From: Ruminococcaceae bacterium UBA1405
GTDB lineage: Bacteria > Bacillota > Clostridia > Oscillospirales > Ruminococcaceae
NCBI GenBank assembly: GCA_002305685.1
Contig: DBQB01000059.1
Coordinates: forward strand, 1-12,982
Reading direction: 5' to 3'
DNA length: 12,982 bases
Part shown: in pieces, positions 1-6,725 of the stretch
Position numbering within the stretch: the first letter of the stretch is position 1
Layout of the letters: every line of letters begins with the position of its first letter
The notes under the pieces: generated by a model
What the model saw: the letters and a program-made list of their open reading frames with translations, nothing else
Databases searched by the model: none
Told to the model about the DNA's origin: nothing
Made by a program: the position numbers and the translations under genes

Positions 1-34
1 TAACTTTAAACTTATTATACGAGGAGGCATCAGA

Positions 35-913
35 ATGGAGCACAGGTATGTGACAACGGTGGAAAATAACCCTTCTCTGCAGGGGTTGGCACAGGTGATA
101 CCGGATGTGGTGTTTTCCACACCAGAACCTGGGTTATCTTTAACGATGCAGCTGATTGTGCCCTGGGAGGTCACGTCCGGGCAGAGTTCTGCCGCGCATC
201 CAACGATTGTTTTTGTACAGGGCAGCGCTTGGCAACATCCCAATGTCTATTATGAATTGCCCCAGTTGAGCAGATATGCCCAACAGGGTTATGTGGTCGC
301 AACGGTTACCCATCGCAATTGTATGGATGGCTGGCATCCGTTTCCGGCTTTCTTGCAGGACGTGAAAACCGCTATAAGATATCTTCGAGCCCATGCCGAG
401 CAATATGGGATTGACCCGGAGCGCATTGGCATCTGGGGAACTTCCTCCGGAGGCAACGCTGCACTGCTGGTAGGGGTCACGGGAGACGATCCTCGGTATC
501 GCACCTGGGAATGGGATGGCGCCTCAGACCGTGTGCAGGCGGTGGTGGAATGTTTTGGGCCGACAGATCTGGAGGAGATGCTGGAGGGAAGGTATGACCC
601 TCAGGAGGATCGTCCGGGAGGATTGTTCTACCAGTTACTGGGCGGAAGATTGGCCGATAAAATGGATATTCTGCATCAGATGAGTCCTGTGCAACAGATT
701 GTCCCTGGAAAAAGCTATCCTCCGTGTCTGATTTTACACGGCGATGCAGATCCACTGGTTCCGTATCGGCAGGGGGAAAAAATGCTGGAAAAGCTGATGG
801 AAAATGGAGTAGATGTCCGGATGGTAAAGATCCATGGCGGCGTTCACGAACATAATTTTTGGAGCGCAGCGGTTCATGAAGAGATTGCTGAATTTTGGAG
901 ATCACACCTGTGA
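35..913 (+). CDS. alpha/beta-hydrolase, carboxylesterase type (BD-FAE/acetyl-esterase-like)
   Basis: This 292-aa protein is probably a cytoplasmic esterase that removes acyl groups from a small substrate; the substrate cannot be read from the sequence. Visible motifs: the nucleophile elbow G-T-S-S-G (residues 135-139, Ser137), the acid in H-G-D-A-D (Asp239) and the base in G-G-V-H (His271), in the usual Ser-Asp-His order and spacing. No signal peptide is seen. The segment where HSL/BD-FAE esterases carry an HGG oxyanion motif reads V-Q-G-S-A-W (about residues 61-66), so that motif is altered. The ATG at 35 has a strong site (GAGGAGG, 21-27) 7 nt upstream. The kinase gene begins 31 nt after the stop, so the two are probably co-transcribed. 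A sugar-ester deacetylase feeding the kinase is an inference from the neighbour only. Family call confident, substrate unknown. Confidence 0.85.
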   Translation: MEHRYVTTVENNPSLQGLAQVIPDVVFSTPEPGLSLTMQLIVPWEVTSGQSSAAHPTIVFVQGSAWQHPNVYYELPQLSRYAQQGYVVATVTHRNCMDGWHPFPAFLQDVKTAIRYLRAHAEQYGIDPERIGIWGTSSGGNAALLVGVTGDDPRYRTWEWDGASDRVQAVVECFGPTDLEEMLEGRYDPQEDRPGGLFYQLLGGRLADKMDILHQMSPVQQIVPGKSYPPCLILHGDADPLVPYRQGEKMLEKLMENGVDVRMVKIHGGVHEHNFWSAAVHEEIAEFWRSHL

Positions 914-944
914 ACCATTCTGCCTGTGAAGGGAGGGTACCCCA

Positions 945-1889
945 GTGATTGTGACCTTAACACTGAATCCGTCTTTGGATTATGTTATGGAGCCGGGTAG
1001 CTTGCTTTTGGGAGAAGTAAATCGTTCCCGTCAGGAACAGCTGTATCCCGGAGGGAAGGGAATCAATGTTTCCTTAATCCTGCGACGGATGGGGATGGAA
1101 AGCCGGTGTATGGGGTTTGTGGCCGGTGAAACCGGAAAACTGCTCAGTAAGGAGCTGACGCGCTGGGAAATTGTGCCGGAGTTTTTACCCTTGTCAACCG
1201 GTTTTACCAGAATTAACGTCAAACTTCAGTGTGAATCAGGAGTAACGGAGATCAACGGAAGCGGACCGCAACCAGGACCCGCCGATTGGCAAGCACTCTG
1301 GAGCAGATTAGAAGGCCTGAATGAGGGAGATGTCCTGGCTGTAGCTGGCCGAATTCCTGCCTCTGCCGGACAGGAGTTCTTTTCCGGCTTGGAGCAGATC
1401 TGTAGGAAAGGCGTTCGTCTGGCGGTGGATTGCTCAGGGAAAGTTTTGAGACGTCTGCTCAAATATGCGCCTTTGGTGGCCAAACCCAACTTGGCAGAAT
1501 TGGAAGAGCTGTGCGGTAGAGGTCTGCCGTCACAGCAACAGCAAATTGAAGCGGCCTGTCAGTTTTGGAGGTGTGGAAATCCATGCTGGTATGGTGCGCA
1601 GCATTTGCTTCTTTCTCTGGGAGCGCAAGGAGCGTTGCTGTTTTTTGATGATGGTCGGGGCGGCACCGTCTTATATTTGCCGGCGCCTTCGGGAAAGGTG
1701 GTCAATCCAGTGGGGGCAGGGGACAGTATGTTAGCCGGTTGTTTGGCTGGGTTGCAGCGCGGATTGCCAGCGGAGGAAATTCTGTCTTTGGCAGTAGGTT
1801 GGGGAAGCGCTACCGCTTTCTCCCAATGGCTTGCGGAGACTCCTGTGGCCACCCAGCAGGTGCAGACGATTTTGGAGAGACGGTATTGA
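945..1889 (+). CDS. fruK: PfkB-family sugar-phosphate kinase, probably 1-phosphofructokinase
   Basis: Likely phosphorylates fructose 1-phosphate to fructose 1,6-bisphosphate with ATP; a tagatose-6-phosphate kinase (LacC) is the main alternative. The N-terminus T-L-T-L-N-P-S-L-D-Y is typical of FruK. PfkB signature 1 is at G-G-K-G-I-N-V (residues 36-42). The substrate-lid segment R-I-N-V-K and E-I-N-G-S-G-P follow. The second PfkB region includes V-D-C-S-G and K-P-N-L-A-E-L. The C-terminal signature G-A-G-D-S (257-261) supplies the anion hole and catalytic base Asp260. The 314-aa length is normal. The start is GTG at 945, with GGGAGGG at 931-937 just upstream. No fructose PTS (fruA) or fruR-type regulator is visible beside it, so substrate assignment rests on motifs alone. 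It is the second gene of a unit with the upstream esterase and ends before the 2016-2056 terminator. Confidence 0.83.
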   Translation: MIVTLTLNPSLDYVMEPGSLLLGEVNRSRQEQLYPGGKGINVSLILRRMGMESRCMGFVAGETGKLLSKELTRWEIVPEFLPLSTGFTRINVKLQCESGVTEINGSGPQPGPADWQALWSRLEGLNEGDVLAVAGRIPASAGQEFFSGLEQICRKGVRLAVDCSGKVLRRLLKYAPLVAKPNLAELEELCGRGLPSQQQQIEAACQFWRCGNPCWYGAQHLLLSLGAQGALLFFDDGRGGTVLYLPAPSGKVVNPVGAGDSMLAGCLAGLQRGLPAEEILSLAVGWGSATAFSQWLAETPVATQQVQTILERRY

Positions 1890-2015
1890 AGTTTTTGCGG
1901 GAGCATCCGGTGTAACGGTTCTGTGGTTTGCTAACGGGAGACTTTGTAGGATACCGGTGGAAAGGAAATGTTTTTCATCCTCTATGCGATAAAGGGGACG
2001 GATTATGCTGTTTAT

Positions 2016-2056
2016 AAAAACCTGTCGGAACCTGGAAAGGCTTCCGACAGGTTTTT
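2016..2056. terminator. bidirectional intrinsic terminator between convergent genes
   Basis: A perfect 15-bp inverted repeat pairs 2016-2030 (AAAAACCTGTCGGAA) with 2042-2056 (TTCCGACAGGTTTTT) around an 11-nt loop. The A-run on the left arm and the T-run on the right arm make it usable from both strands. It sits between the kinase on the + strand and the 95-aa gene on the - strand. The rest of the gap (1890-2015) holds nothing I recognise. Confidence 0.92.
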
Positions 2057-2064
2057 GCAATAAC

Positions 2065-2352
2065 TTATAAGATCCATAGTGACGAGGGATCATATAGCAG
2101 TTCATCAAAGATGGTCCGGATGGTGACGCCCTCCAAAACTGTATCGGCGATTTTAGTTGTAAGAAGCTCCAGTTGTCCAAAAGGGCATAGATCCTCCAGC
2201 AAAAAGCTGCCAGCATTGGTGTCCACGCAGAGGCACCAACGACCGGATGAATTGTTGGTAATGGAATAGTGTTTTCCATCAAAGGTAAATTCAATCTCCC
2301 TGCCGGTCTGTAATTCCCGCGCAATCTCATCAAATCGTAAAGGGGCTGACAT
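2065..2352 (-). CDS. small conserved-looking hypothetical protein (95 aa)
   Basis: Function unknown. The protein is acidic and soluble, with no signal peptide or TM segment. Near the N-terminus it has E-L-Q-T-G-R-E-I-E-F-T-F-D-G-K-H-Y-S-I-T. This resembles a family of short Firmicutes proteins of unknown function that begin with a 'K/R-E-I-E-F-x-Y-x-G-K-x-Y-S-I-T' strand pattern and end in a short helix; that resemblance is from memory, not a search. Two cysteines (W-C-L-C) lie mid-protein. The start at 2352 is well supported by AGGAGG 6 nt upstream on the - strand. A perfect -10 hexamer TATAAT (2378-2383, - strand) lies just upstream, but no good -35 is seen; the gene could also be read from the VTT gene 53 nt upstream. 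Choosing this over an overlapping 200-aa frame rests on the ribosome binding site and the terminator position. Confidence 0.7.
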   Translation of the reverse strand: MSAPLRFDEIARELQTGREIEFTFDGKHYSITNNSSGRWCLCVDTNAGSFLLEDLCPFGQLELLTTKIADTVLEGVTIRTIFDELLYDPSSLWIL

Positions 2353-2405
2353 AGGTACCTCCTATTTATTTGGTTGGATTATATGTTGCGGTTACTGTGC
2401 GGGGA

Positions 2406-3107
2406 TTATGATTGGCTTTTACCAAATTTTTTCTTATGGATCCAAATTCCCCCCAAACCAATTAATGCAGCTGCTGTGAACAGCAAAATAGAAATAATCC
2501 AGTTGCCGGCACGCAGTGAAGCGCCAGCCCAGACAGAGGTGACAATAGAGGGAATGCGCGCAAAAGTGGCAATCAGTAGAAATCGTTTCGCAGGGATGTC
2601 CGTTAAACCAGCAGCATAAGTTAGAATATCCTTAGGAGTGCCAGGGATGAGAAACAACAACAATGTAATTTGTTCCAGACGCTCCGGATTGTTCAATATG
2701 GGAAGATTGTGAATTTTTTCTTCTGGGAAAAACGAAGCCACCAAGGGGAATCCATATCTGCGAACCAGAAAAAATACGATGGCGCTGCCTAACAATCCGC
2801 CAAACATACAGCTGAACAATCCCATCCATGGTCCATACAAAATGCCTGCCAAAAGTTCAAACGGTTCCCCAGGAATAATGGCAATGACGATTTGTATGAT
2901 CTGCAGTGCAATAAAAATACACCAACCTGCAAATCCCAGTGATTGCATCCAGTTTTGAAATTCTTCTCTTACTTTCGCGTCAACAATTGCCTGCCGCCAG
3001 GGCCATAACAATGAGAGAAAGCCAAATATAATAATCAGAAGAGCAAGGATAGAAAACAATCTTATCCATTTTCTTCCAGCAGATTTTGCCGGTATTTTTC
3101 GCGGCAT
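2406..3107 (-). CDS. TVP38/TMEM64 (VTT/SNARE-associated) family membrane protein
   Basis: A polytopic inner-membrane protein of the TVP38/TMEM64 branch of the DedA superfamily; these proteins are linked to lipid handling, but the role of this one is unknown. The 233-aa protein has a basic N-terminus, a first TM segment at about residues 16-36, then the VTT core. The core shows P-G-E-P-F-E-L-L-A-G-x-L-Y-G, the glycine-rich G-G-L-L-G-S-A stretch, R-R-Y-G, and the re-entrant-type motif L-I-P-G-T-P-K-D. Two or more TM segments follow and the tail is basic (K-K-K). I place the start at ATG 3107. The GTG at 3116, which would add three residues, lies inside the AGAGGTGG ribosome binding site that serves the ATG. 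A TATAAT hexamer (3186-3191, - strand) could be its -10, with a poor -35. Confidence 0.85.
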   Translation of the reverse strand: MPRKIPAKSAGRKWIRLFSILALLIIIFGFLSLLWPWRQAIVDAKVREEFQNWMQSLGFAGWCIFIALQIIQIVIAIIPGEPFELLAGILYGPWMGLFSCMFGGLLGSAIVFFLVRRYGFPLVASFFPEEKIHNLPILNNPERLEQITLLLFLIPGTPKDILTYAAGLTDIPAKRFLLIATFARIPSIVTSVWAGASLRAGNWIISILLFTAAALIGLGGIWIHKKKFGKSQS

Positions 3108-3498
3108 TGATGCCACCTCTTTTTCTTTCTTACATCCATTTTATCCTTTGAGATGCTGGGTGTATGAGACAGCACCTCTATTGTTATTATAGCTTTATAG
3201 CAGAAAATTTCCATGAAATAGGTGTGAATTTTTCGAAAAAGCCATGGTATTTCATTTTTGGTCGGAATTTCGAAAAAGGCGAAGAAATATATGGTGTCCT
3301 TGACAGGTGACTGTAATCATAGCTTGGATTTAACCTAAAAAGAATTGCTGTTATAAATAAGGGGGATTCAGAAGATTTTGCTGGAATTTACACCGAAATT
3401 TGGGCTTTGGGCCTCTTTTTTCTAAGAACATCACTTGCATTTTAGCCGCATTGATAGTAAAATAATTTGTATTCTTTTTACAGAAAGAGGTAGCGCAG
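3108..3498. other. divergent intergenic region between VTT gene and guaA
   Basis: This 391-bp AT-rich spacer holds no gene I can support. It contains the guaA promoter near its right end and a possible -10 for the VTT gene near its left end. Two similar copies of a TTTCGAAAA-centred sequence lie at 3226-3243 and 3264-3281. I looked for a purine or other riboswitch ahead of guaA and saw none; with the promoter at 3435-3463 the leader would be only about 30 nt, too short for an aptamer. Confidence 0.6.
3435..3463 (+). promoter_or_regulatory. sigma-A promoter of guaA
   Basis: TTGCAT (3435-3440) and TAAAAT (3458-3463) are separated by exactly 17 nt, each one mismatch from consensus at most two. 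Transcription would start near 3470, giving a roughly 30-nt leader with an AAAGAGG ribosome binding site before the ATG at 3499. Confidence 0.72.
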
Positions 3499-5031
3499 AT
3501 GAATCACCAAACGGTGCTTGTTTTGGACTTTGGCGGTCAATACAATCAACTGATTGCCCGTCGTGTCCGTGAATGTAATGTCTATTGCGAAGTGCATCCT
3601 TATCGGATGTCTATGGAACAAATCAAGGCGCTCAATCCCATTGGCATTATTTTTACCGGGGGTCCCAACAGTGTGTATGATGCAAATTCCCCACACATAG
3701 AACCTGCGGTATTTGAATTGGGAATCCCGGTGCTCGGGCTATGCTACGGCTGTCAGCTGATGGCGTATACCCTCGGCGGCAAAGTGGAAACAGCTCCTGC
3801 CCGCGAGTTTGGAAAAACCCATACAAAATTCGATACCGACAGTCTGCTCTTTGCGGGGCTTCCCAGTGAAGGAATCGTGTGGATGAGCCATAACGATTAT
3901 GTGGATCAGCTTCCCGAAGGGTTTGTTTCGGTGGCCCATACCGACGATTGCCCTGTTGCGGCGATGCAGAATGTCGAGCGTCGTTTGTATGGAATGCAGT
4001 ATCATCCTGAGGTTCTGCATACCGAAAACGGTATGCAAATGCTTCATAACTTCCTTTATCGGGTCTGTGGCGCTCAGGGAGACTGGACGATGGAGGACTA
4101 TGCTCGGACTGCTATAGAGAATCTGAAAAATAAAATTGGCTCCGGCAAGGTTTTGCTGGCGCTTTCTGGCGGCGTGGATAGTTCTGTTGCTGCAATGCTG
4201 CTCTCTAAAGCGGTTGGAAATCAGTTGACTTGTATTTTTGTCGATCATGGCCTTCTCCGAAAAAACGAAGGAGATGAGGTGGAAGCTGTTTTTGGCAACA
4301 TGGGTATCAATTTTATCCGTGTAAATGCACAAAAACGGTTTTTGGATCGTTTGGCCGGGGTAACCGATCCGGAAGCGAAGCGTAAAATTATTGGTGAAGA
4401 ATTCATTCGTGTGTTCGAGGATGAATCCAAAAAAATTGGAACAGTTGATTTCCTGGCCCAAGGAACCATCTATCCCGATGTTATTGAGTCGGGAACCGGG
4501 GATGCTGCCGTGATCAAGAGTCACCATAATGTGGGTGGTTTGCCGGACTATGTAGACTTCAAGGAAATTGTAGAACCGCTGCGTTTGCTTTTCAAAGATG
4601 AGGTTCGCGCATTGGGCACCGAACTGGGGTTGGCAGATTATTTGGTTTGGCGTCAACCGTTCCCCGGGCCTGGTTTGGCGGTTCGCGTGATTGGAGAAAT
4701 CACGGAAGATAAGTTGGCGCTGCTTAGAGACGCCGATTATATCTTCCGCGAAGAGATTGCCAAAGCAGGTTTGGACCGTAGCATCAATCAGTATTTTGCG
4801 GTTCTCACCGATATGCGTTCGGTGGGAGTTATGGGTGATGGCCGTACTTACGATTATACATTGGCTTTGCGCGGGGTAACGACCACCGATTTTATGACTG
4901 CCGATTGGGCTAAAATTCCCTACGAAGTTTTAGAGAAAGCTTCCAACCGAATCATTAATGAGGTAGGACATATTAGCAGAATCGTGTATGATATTACTTC
5001 TAAACCACCGGCAACGATTGAATGGGAATAA
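3499..5031 (+). CDS. guaA: GMP synthase (glutamine-hydrolysing)
   Basis: Converts XMP to GMP using ATP and glutamine, the last step of guanine nucleotide synthesis, in the cytoplasm. The 510-aa length matches bacterial GuaA. The N-terminal class I glutamine amidotransferase domain has nucleophile Cys82 in G-L-C-Y-G-C-Q and the His169/Glu171 pair in Y-H-P-E-V. The ATP-pyrophosphatase domain starts with the P-loop S-G-G-V-D-S-S (223-229). The C-terminal dimerisation domain contains R-Q-P-F-P-G-P-G-L-A-V-R and ends in the expected I-E-W-E. The residue after Tyr-Gly in the nucleophile loop is Cys where many GuaA have Met; this is unlikely to matter. The gene is intact, monocistronic, and has its own promoter and a terminator about 175 nt downstream. 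The start is supported by the ribosome binding site and the canonical N-terminus. Confidence 0.98.
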   Translation: MNHQTVLVLDFGGQYNQLIARRVRECNVYCEVHPYRMSMEQIKALNPIGIIFTGGPNSVYDANSPHIEPAVFELGIPVLGLCYGCQLMAYTLGGKVETAPAREFGKTHTKFDTDSLLFAGLPSEGIVWMSHNDYVDQLPEGFVSVAHTDDCPVAAMQNVERRLYGMQYHPEVLHTENGMQMLHNFLYRVCGAQGDWTMEDYARTAIENLKNKIGSGKVLLALSGGVDSSVAAMLLSKAVGNQLTCIFVDHGLLRKNEGDEVEAVFGNMGINFIRVNAQKRFLDRLAGVTDPEAKRKIIGEEFIRVFEDESKKIGTVDFLAQGTIYPDVIESGTGDAAVIKSHHNVGGLPDYVDFKEIVEPLRLLFKDEVRALGTELGLADYLVWRQPFPGPGLAVRVIGEITEDKLALLRDADYIFREEIAKAGLDRSINQYFAVLTDMRSVGVMGDGRTYDYTLALRGVTTTDFMTADWAKIPYEVLEKASNRIINEVGHISRIVYDITSKPPATIEWE

Positions 5032-5409
5032 GGAAATCCTTATCCAGAAGTCAAAAAATCCAGGTGTAGAGCCGGAAAAGTGGCGTTTTTGAGAGATTCT
5101 TTTCCTAATTTGATAGCAGATTGATAGCACTGCGCATAGCCATGCTGGCTGATTTTATCAGTACATCGTGGTCGATTTGCAGATGTGCTGAAAAACTTAT
5201 CCGTAAAAAAGGTCTTACCGATTTTTGTATGTCGGTAAGACCTTTTTCATTTGTCCTTTTTGAGTTCCTCCATCGGAAATGAGTAGGTCCAGTAAAATGA
5301 AATGAATCTGTTCAACTATAGATAGAGAACCTTATTTTTCATTGCGTATTTTTGTGGTTCGGTTCACGAATTTTCTGTTTTTTTCAAACACTTTAATAAA
5401 GCTCCATCG
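5032..5409. other. convergent intergenic region guaA / ZIP transporter
   Basis: No gene is supported in this 378-bp gap. It contains the strong terminator at 5206-5247 and a tandem 9-bp direct repeat TTGATAGCA (5110-5118 and 5121-5129, 2 nt apart). The 3' end of guaA is a known integration target for genomic islands, but no recombinase or second copy of the guaA end is visible here. From 5248 to 5409 the sequence is AT-rich and I recognise nothing in it. Confidence 0.55.
5206..5247. terminator. bidirectional intrinsic terminator of guaA
   Basis: A perfect 16-bp inverted repeat pairs AAAAAGGTCTTACCGA (5206-5221) with TCGGTAAGACCTTTTT (5232-5247) around a 10-nt loop. T-runs are present for both directions, so it can stop guaA transcripts and those of the convergent ZIP gene, which ends about 160 nt away. 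Confidence 0.93.
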
Positions 5410-6288
5410 TTAAGCGTAGATAATCACAAGCCCCGTGAGGATCCCTATGACGGTAGCCAGCGCCGGCAATTTAGATTGCCACATCAAAATCGCTTCTGGT
5501 ATCAGTTCACCGAATACCACATACAGCATGGCGCCGGAAGCAAAACTTAGCGACAAAGAGAGCATGGAAGGCCCCATCGTACCCAAAAAGAGTCCCAGGA
5601 TAGCGCCCAATACCGTGGGAGCCCCAGTGATTGCAGTGAGTGCTGCAGCTTTTCCTTTTTTCATTCCACCGGAAATCAGTGGCACAGCCACTGCCATACC
5701 CTCTGGCACATTGTGCAGTCCGATGACGATAGCCATGACAATTCCACCCCGGGAGAGTATCGCTTGCTGGGCTGAGGTGGCAAAGGATGCGCCAATGACC
5801 ATGCCCTCCGGTACGTTATGTAAAGCGATGGCTGCCGCCATCACCAGCCCAGCGAGAAATAGGCTTCCGTGAGACGGTTTTGCCTGCTCATGGACCTGGT
5901 AATGGTCGGCGTGAATCAGTTCTTCCAGAGAGTCTGCCGTCTTTGGGTGGTTTTCATCGATATGGGCAACCTCGTGGTTGGTGTCCCGGTCAATCCAGGC
6001 ATTGAGCAGATAGATAACGGCATAACCCAACATAACGCCCACTGCCGCCAACAACAGATGGGTGGTATCTGCGGTTCCCTGAGGTGCTACTGCCTGAGAC
6101 AATAGGTCAAAACATACCACGGCTGTCATTACCCCGCCGGCGAAACTCAAAAGTAAACTGACAGTACGGCTTGAGTCTTTTCGAAATAAGCAGGATACAA
6201 CACCGCCTAAGCCTGTACCGCCCATGCCGGCTGCAGCCGTGATACATACAATTTCCCAAAACATATCCAATAATATCCCACCAATCAT
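5410..6288 (-). CDS. ZIP-family divalent metal transporter (zinc-type)
   Basis: A predicted eight-TM inner-membrane carrier moving Zn2+ or related metals (Fe, Mn) into the cytoplasm. The 292-aa protein has the ZIP layout: three TM segments, a long His-rich cytoplasmic loop (residues 103-140, with His at 105, 109, 114, 126, 129, 133 and 140), then five TM segments. TM4 has H-N-V-P-E-G (157-162), the metal-site motif. TM5 has a second H-N-V-P-E-G (192-197), where ZupT-type proteins usually have H-E-x-P-E. TM7 has G-E-L-I-P-E-A. The start is uncertain. ATG 6288 lacks a good ribosome binding site. GGTGGG inside the reading frame would suit a TTG at 6270 or an ATG at 6264, giving about 284-286 aa. 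It has a strong promoter (6336-6364) with a palindrome just after the predicted transcription start, consistent with metal-responsive control, though the regulator is unknown. Confidence 0.92.
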   Translation of the reverse strand: MIGGILLDMFWEIVCITAAAGMGGTGLGGVVSCLFRKDSSRTVSLLLSFAGGVMTAVVCFDLLSQAVAPQGTADTTHLLLAAVGVMLGYAVIYLLNAWIDRDTNHEVAHIDENHPKTADSLEELIHADHYQVHEQAKPSHGSLFLAGLVMAAAIALHNVPEGMVIGASFATSAQQAILSRGGIVMAIVIGLHNVPEGMAVAVPLISGGMKKGKAAALTAITGAPTVLGAILGLFLGTMGPSMLSLSLSFASGAMLYVVFGELIPEAILMWQSKLPALATVIGILTGLVIIYA

Positions 6289-6311
6289 AAAAATATCAGA
6301 AAATGAAAGTC

Positions 6312-6323
6312 GTTAAAGTTAAC
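6312..6323. promoter_or_regulatory. palindromic candidate operator at ZIP transcription start
   Basis: GTTAA-AG-TTAAC is a palindrome with a 2-nt centre. It begins about 6 nt downstream of the transcription start predicted for the ZIP promoter, a position where a repressor would block initiation. It has the general size of a metal-repressor half-site pair but matches no Zur, MntR or AdcR consensus I can name. Confidence 0.35.
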
Positions 6324-6335
6324 TCCTAGTTTTCT

Positions 6336-6364
6336 ATCATAGTCTCTCGTGGTGGGAAAGTCAA
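6336..6364 (-). promoter_or_regulatory. sigma-A promoter of the ZIP transporter
   Basis: Read on the - strand, TTGACT (6364-6359) and TATGAT (6341-6336) are 17 nt apart, each one base from consensus. The predicted start is near 6329, giving a leader of about 41 nt to ATG 6288. Confidence 0.75.
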
Positions 6365-6586
6365 TCGTAGATAGCTTTTTTATGGGAGAATTCAGTATTT
6401 TTTGTAAGTTTTTATGACATTCAAAGTTGATGTAGATCGCCAATTTTACATTTTGATGGCTCTATGAGCGATCAAAGAATTTCCCGTAATTTGTAGCTCC
6501 GCATATGTAGCACGACGGTAGCACGGCATCCGATAGAGCTGAATAAATGTATATGATGCGGAAGCTATCAAGGGTTTGAATTTTTC

Positions 6587-6614
6587 TTGATTTTTTTCAC
6601 CAAATTGATAAAAT
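6587..6614 (+). promoter_or_regulatory. candidate promoter of the sensor/EAL gene
   Basis: TTGATT (6587-6592) and TAAAAT (6609-6614) with a 16-nt spacer form a plausible sigma-A promoter. It would give a leader of about 105 nt that contains the hairpin at 6650-6680. Confidence 0.5.
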
Positions 6615-6649
6615 AAAAGGCGGAATATTAACCGACGATTGGCTGTGTG

Positions 6650-6680
6650 GTATTAAAATTTTTGCTCTAGATTTTAATAC
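6650..6680. repeat. perfect AT-rich inverted repeat in the sensor leader
   Basis: GTATTAAAAT (6650-6659) and ATTTTAATAC (6671-6680) are exact reverse complements around 11 nt. The position, between the candidate promoter and the start codon at 6726, fits an operator or an RNA hairpin. There is no T-run after it, so it is not an ordinary terminator. Confidence 0.6.
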
Positions 6681-6725
6681 GTAAATCGGCCATATCCCAG
6701 GCGAGAAAATGGACGGACGCATAAA

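Larger units (their letters stand above)
6289..6725. other. 437-bp divergent intergenic region with inverted repeats
   Basis: No coding sequence is supported. The left end carries the ZIP promoter and its palindrome; the right end carries a candidate promoter for the sensor gene. Between them are an inverted repeat TAGCTCCGCAT / ATGCGGAAGCTA (6494-6504 / 6556-6567, one bulged base) enclosing a direct repeat GTAGCAC, and a shorter one GATCGC / GCGATC (6435-6440 / 6468-6473). The motifs of known c-di-GMP riboswitch classes were not recognised. Confidence 0.55.

Noticed and set aside
1731..2333. 200-aa open frame on the - strand overlapping the kinase and the 95-aa gene
   Set aside because: It reads through the perfect terminator and the kinase 3' end, has no ribosome binding site, and its composition is unlike a real protein. 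The 95-aa frame has a strong start.
3300..3328. TTGACA at 3300 as a second guaA promoter that would give a long leader
   Set aside because: No acceptable -10 hexamer lies 16-18 nt downstream.
3739..4656. 305-aa open frame antisense to guaA
   Set aside because: It lies wholly inside guaA, has no ribosome binding site or recognisable domain, and is a shadow of a well-conserved gene.
5340..5375. TTCGGTTCAC stretch resembling a tRNA T-arm
   Set aside because: No acceptor, D or anticodon arms can be formed around it.
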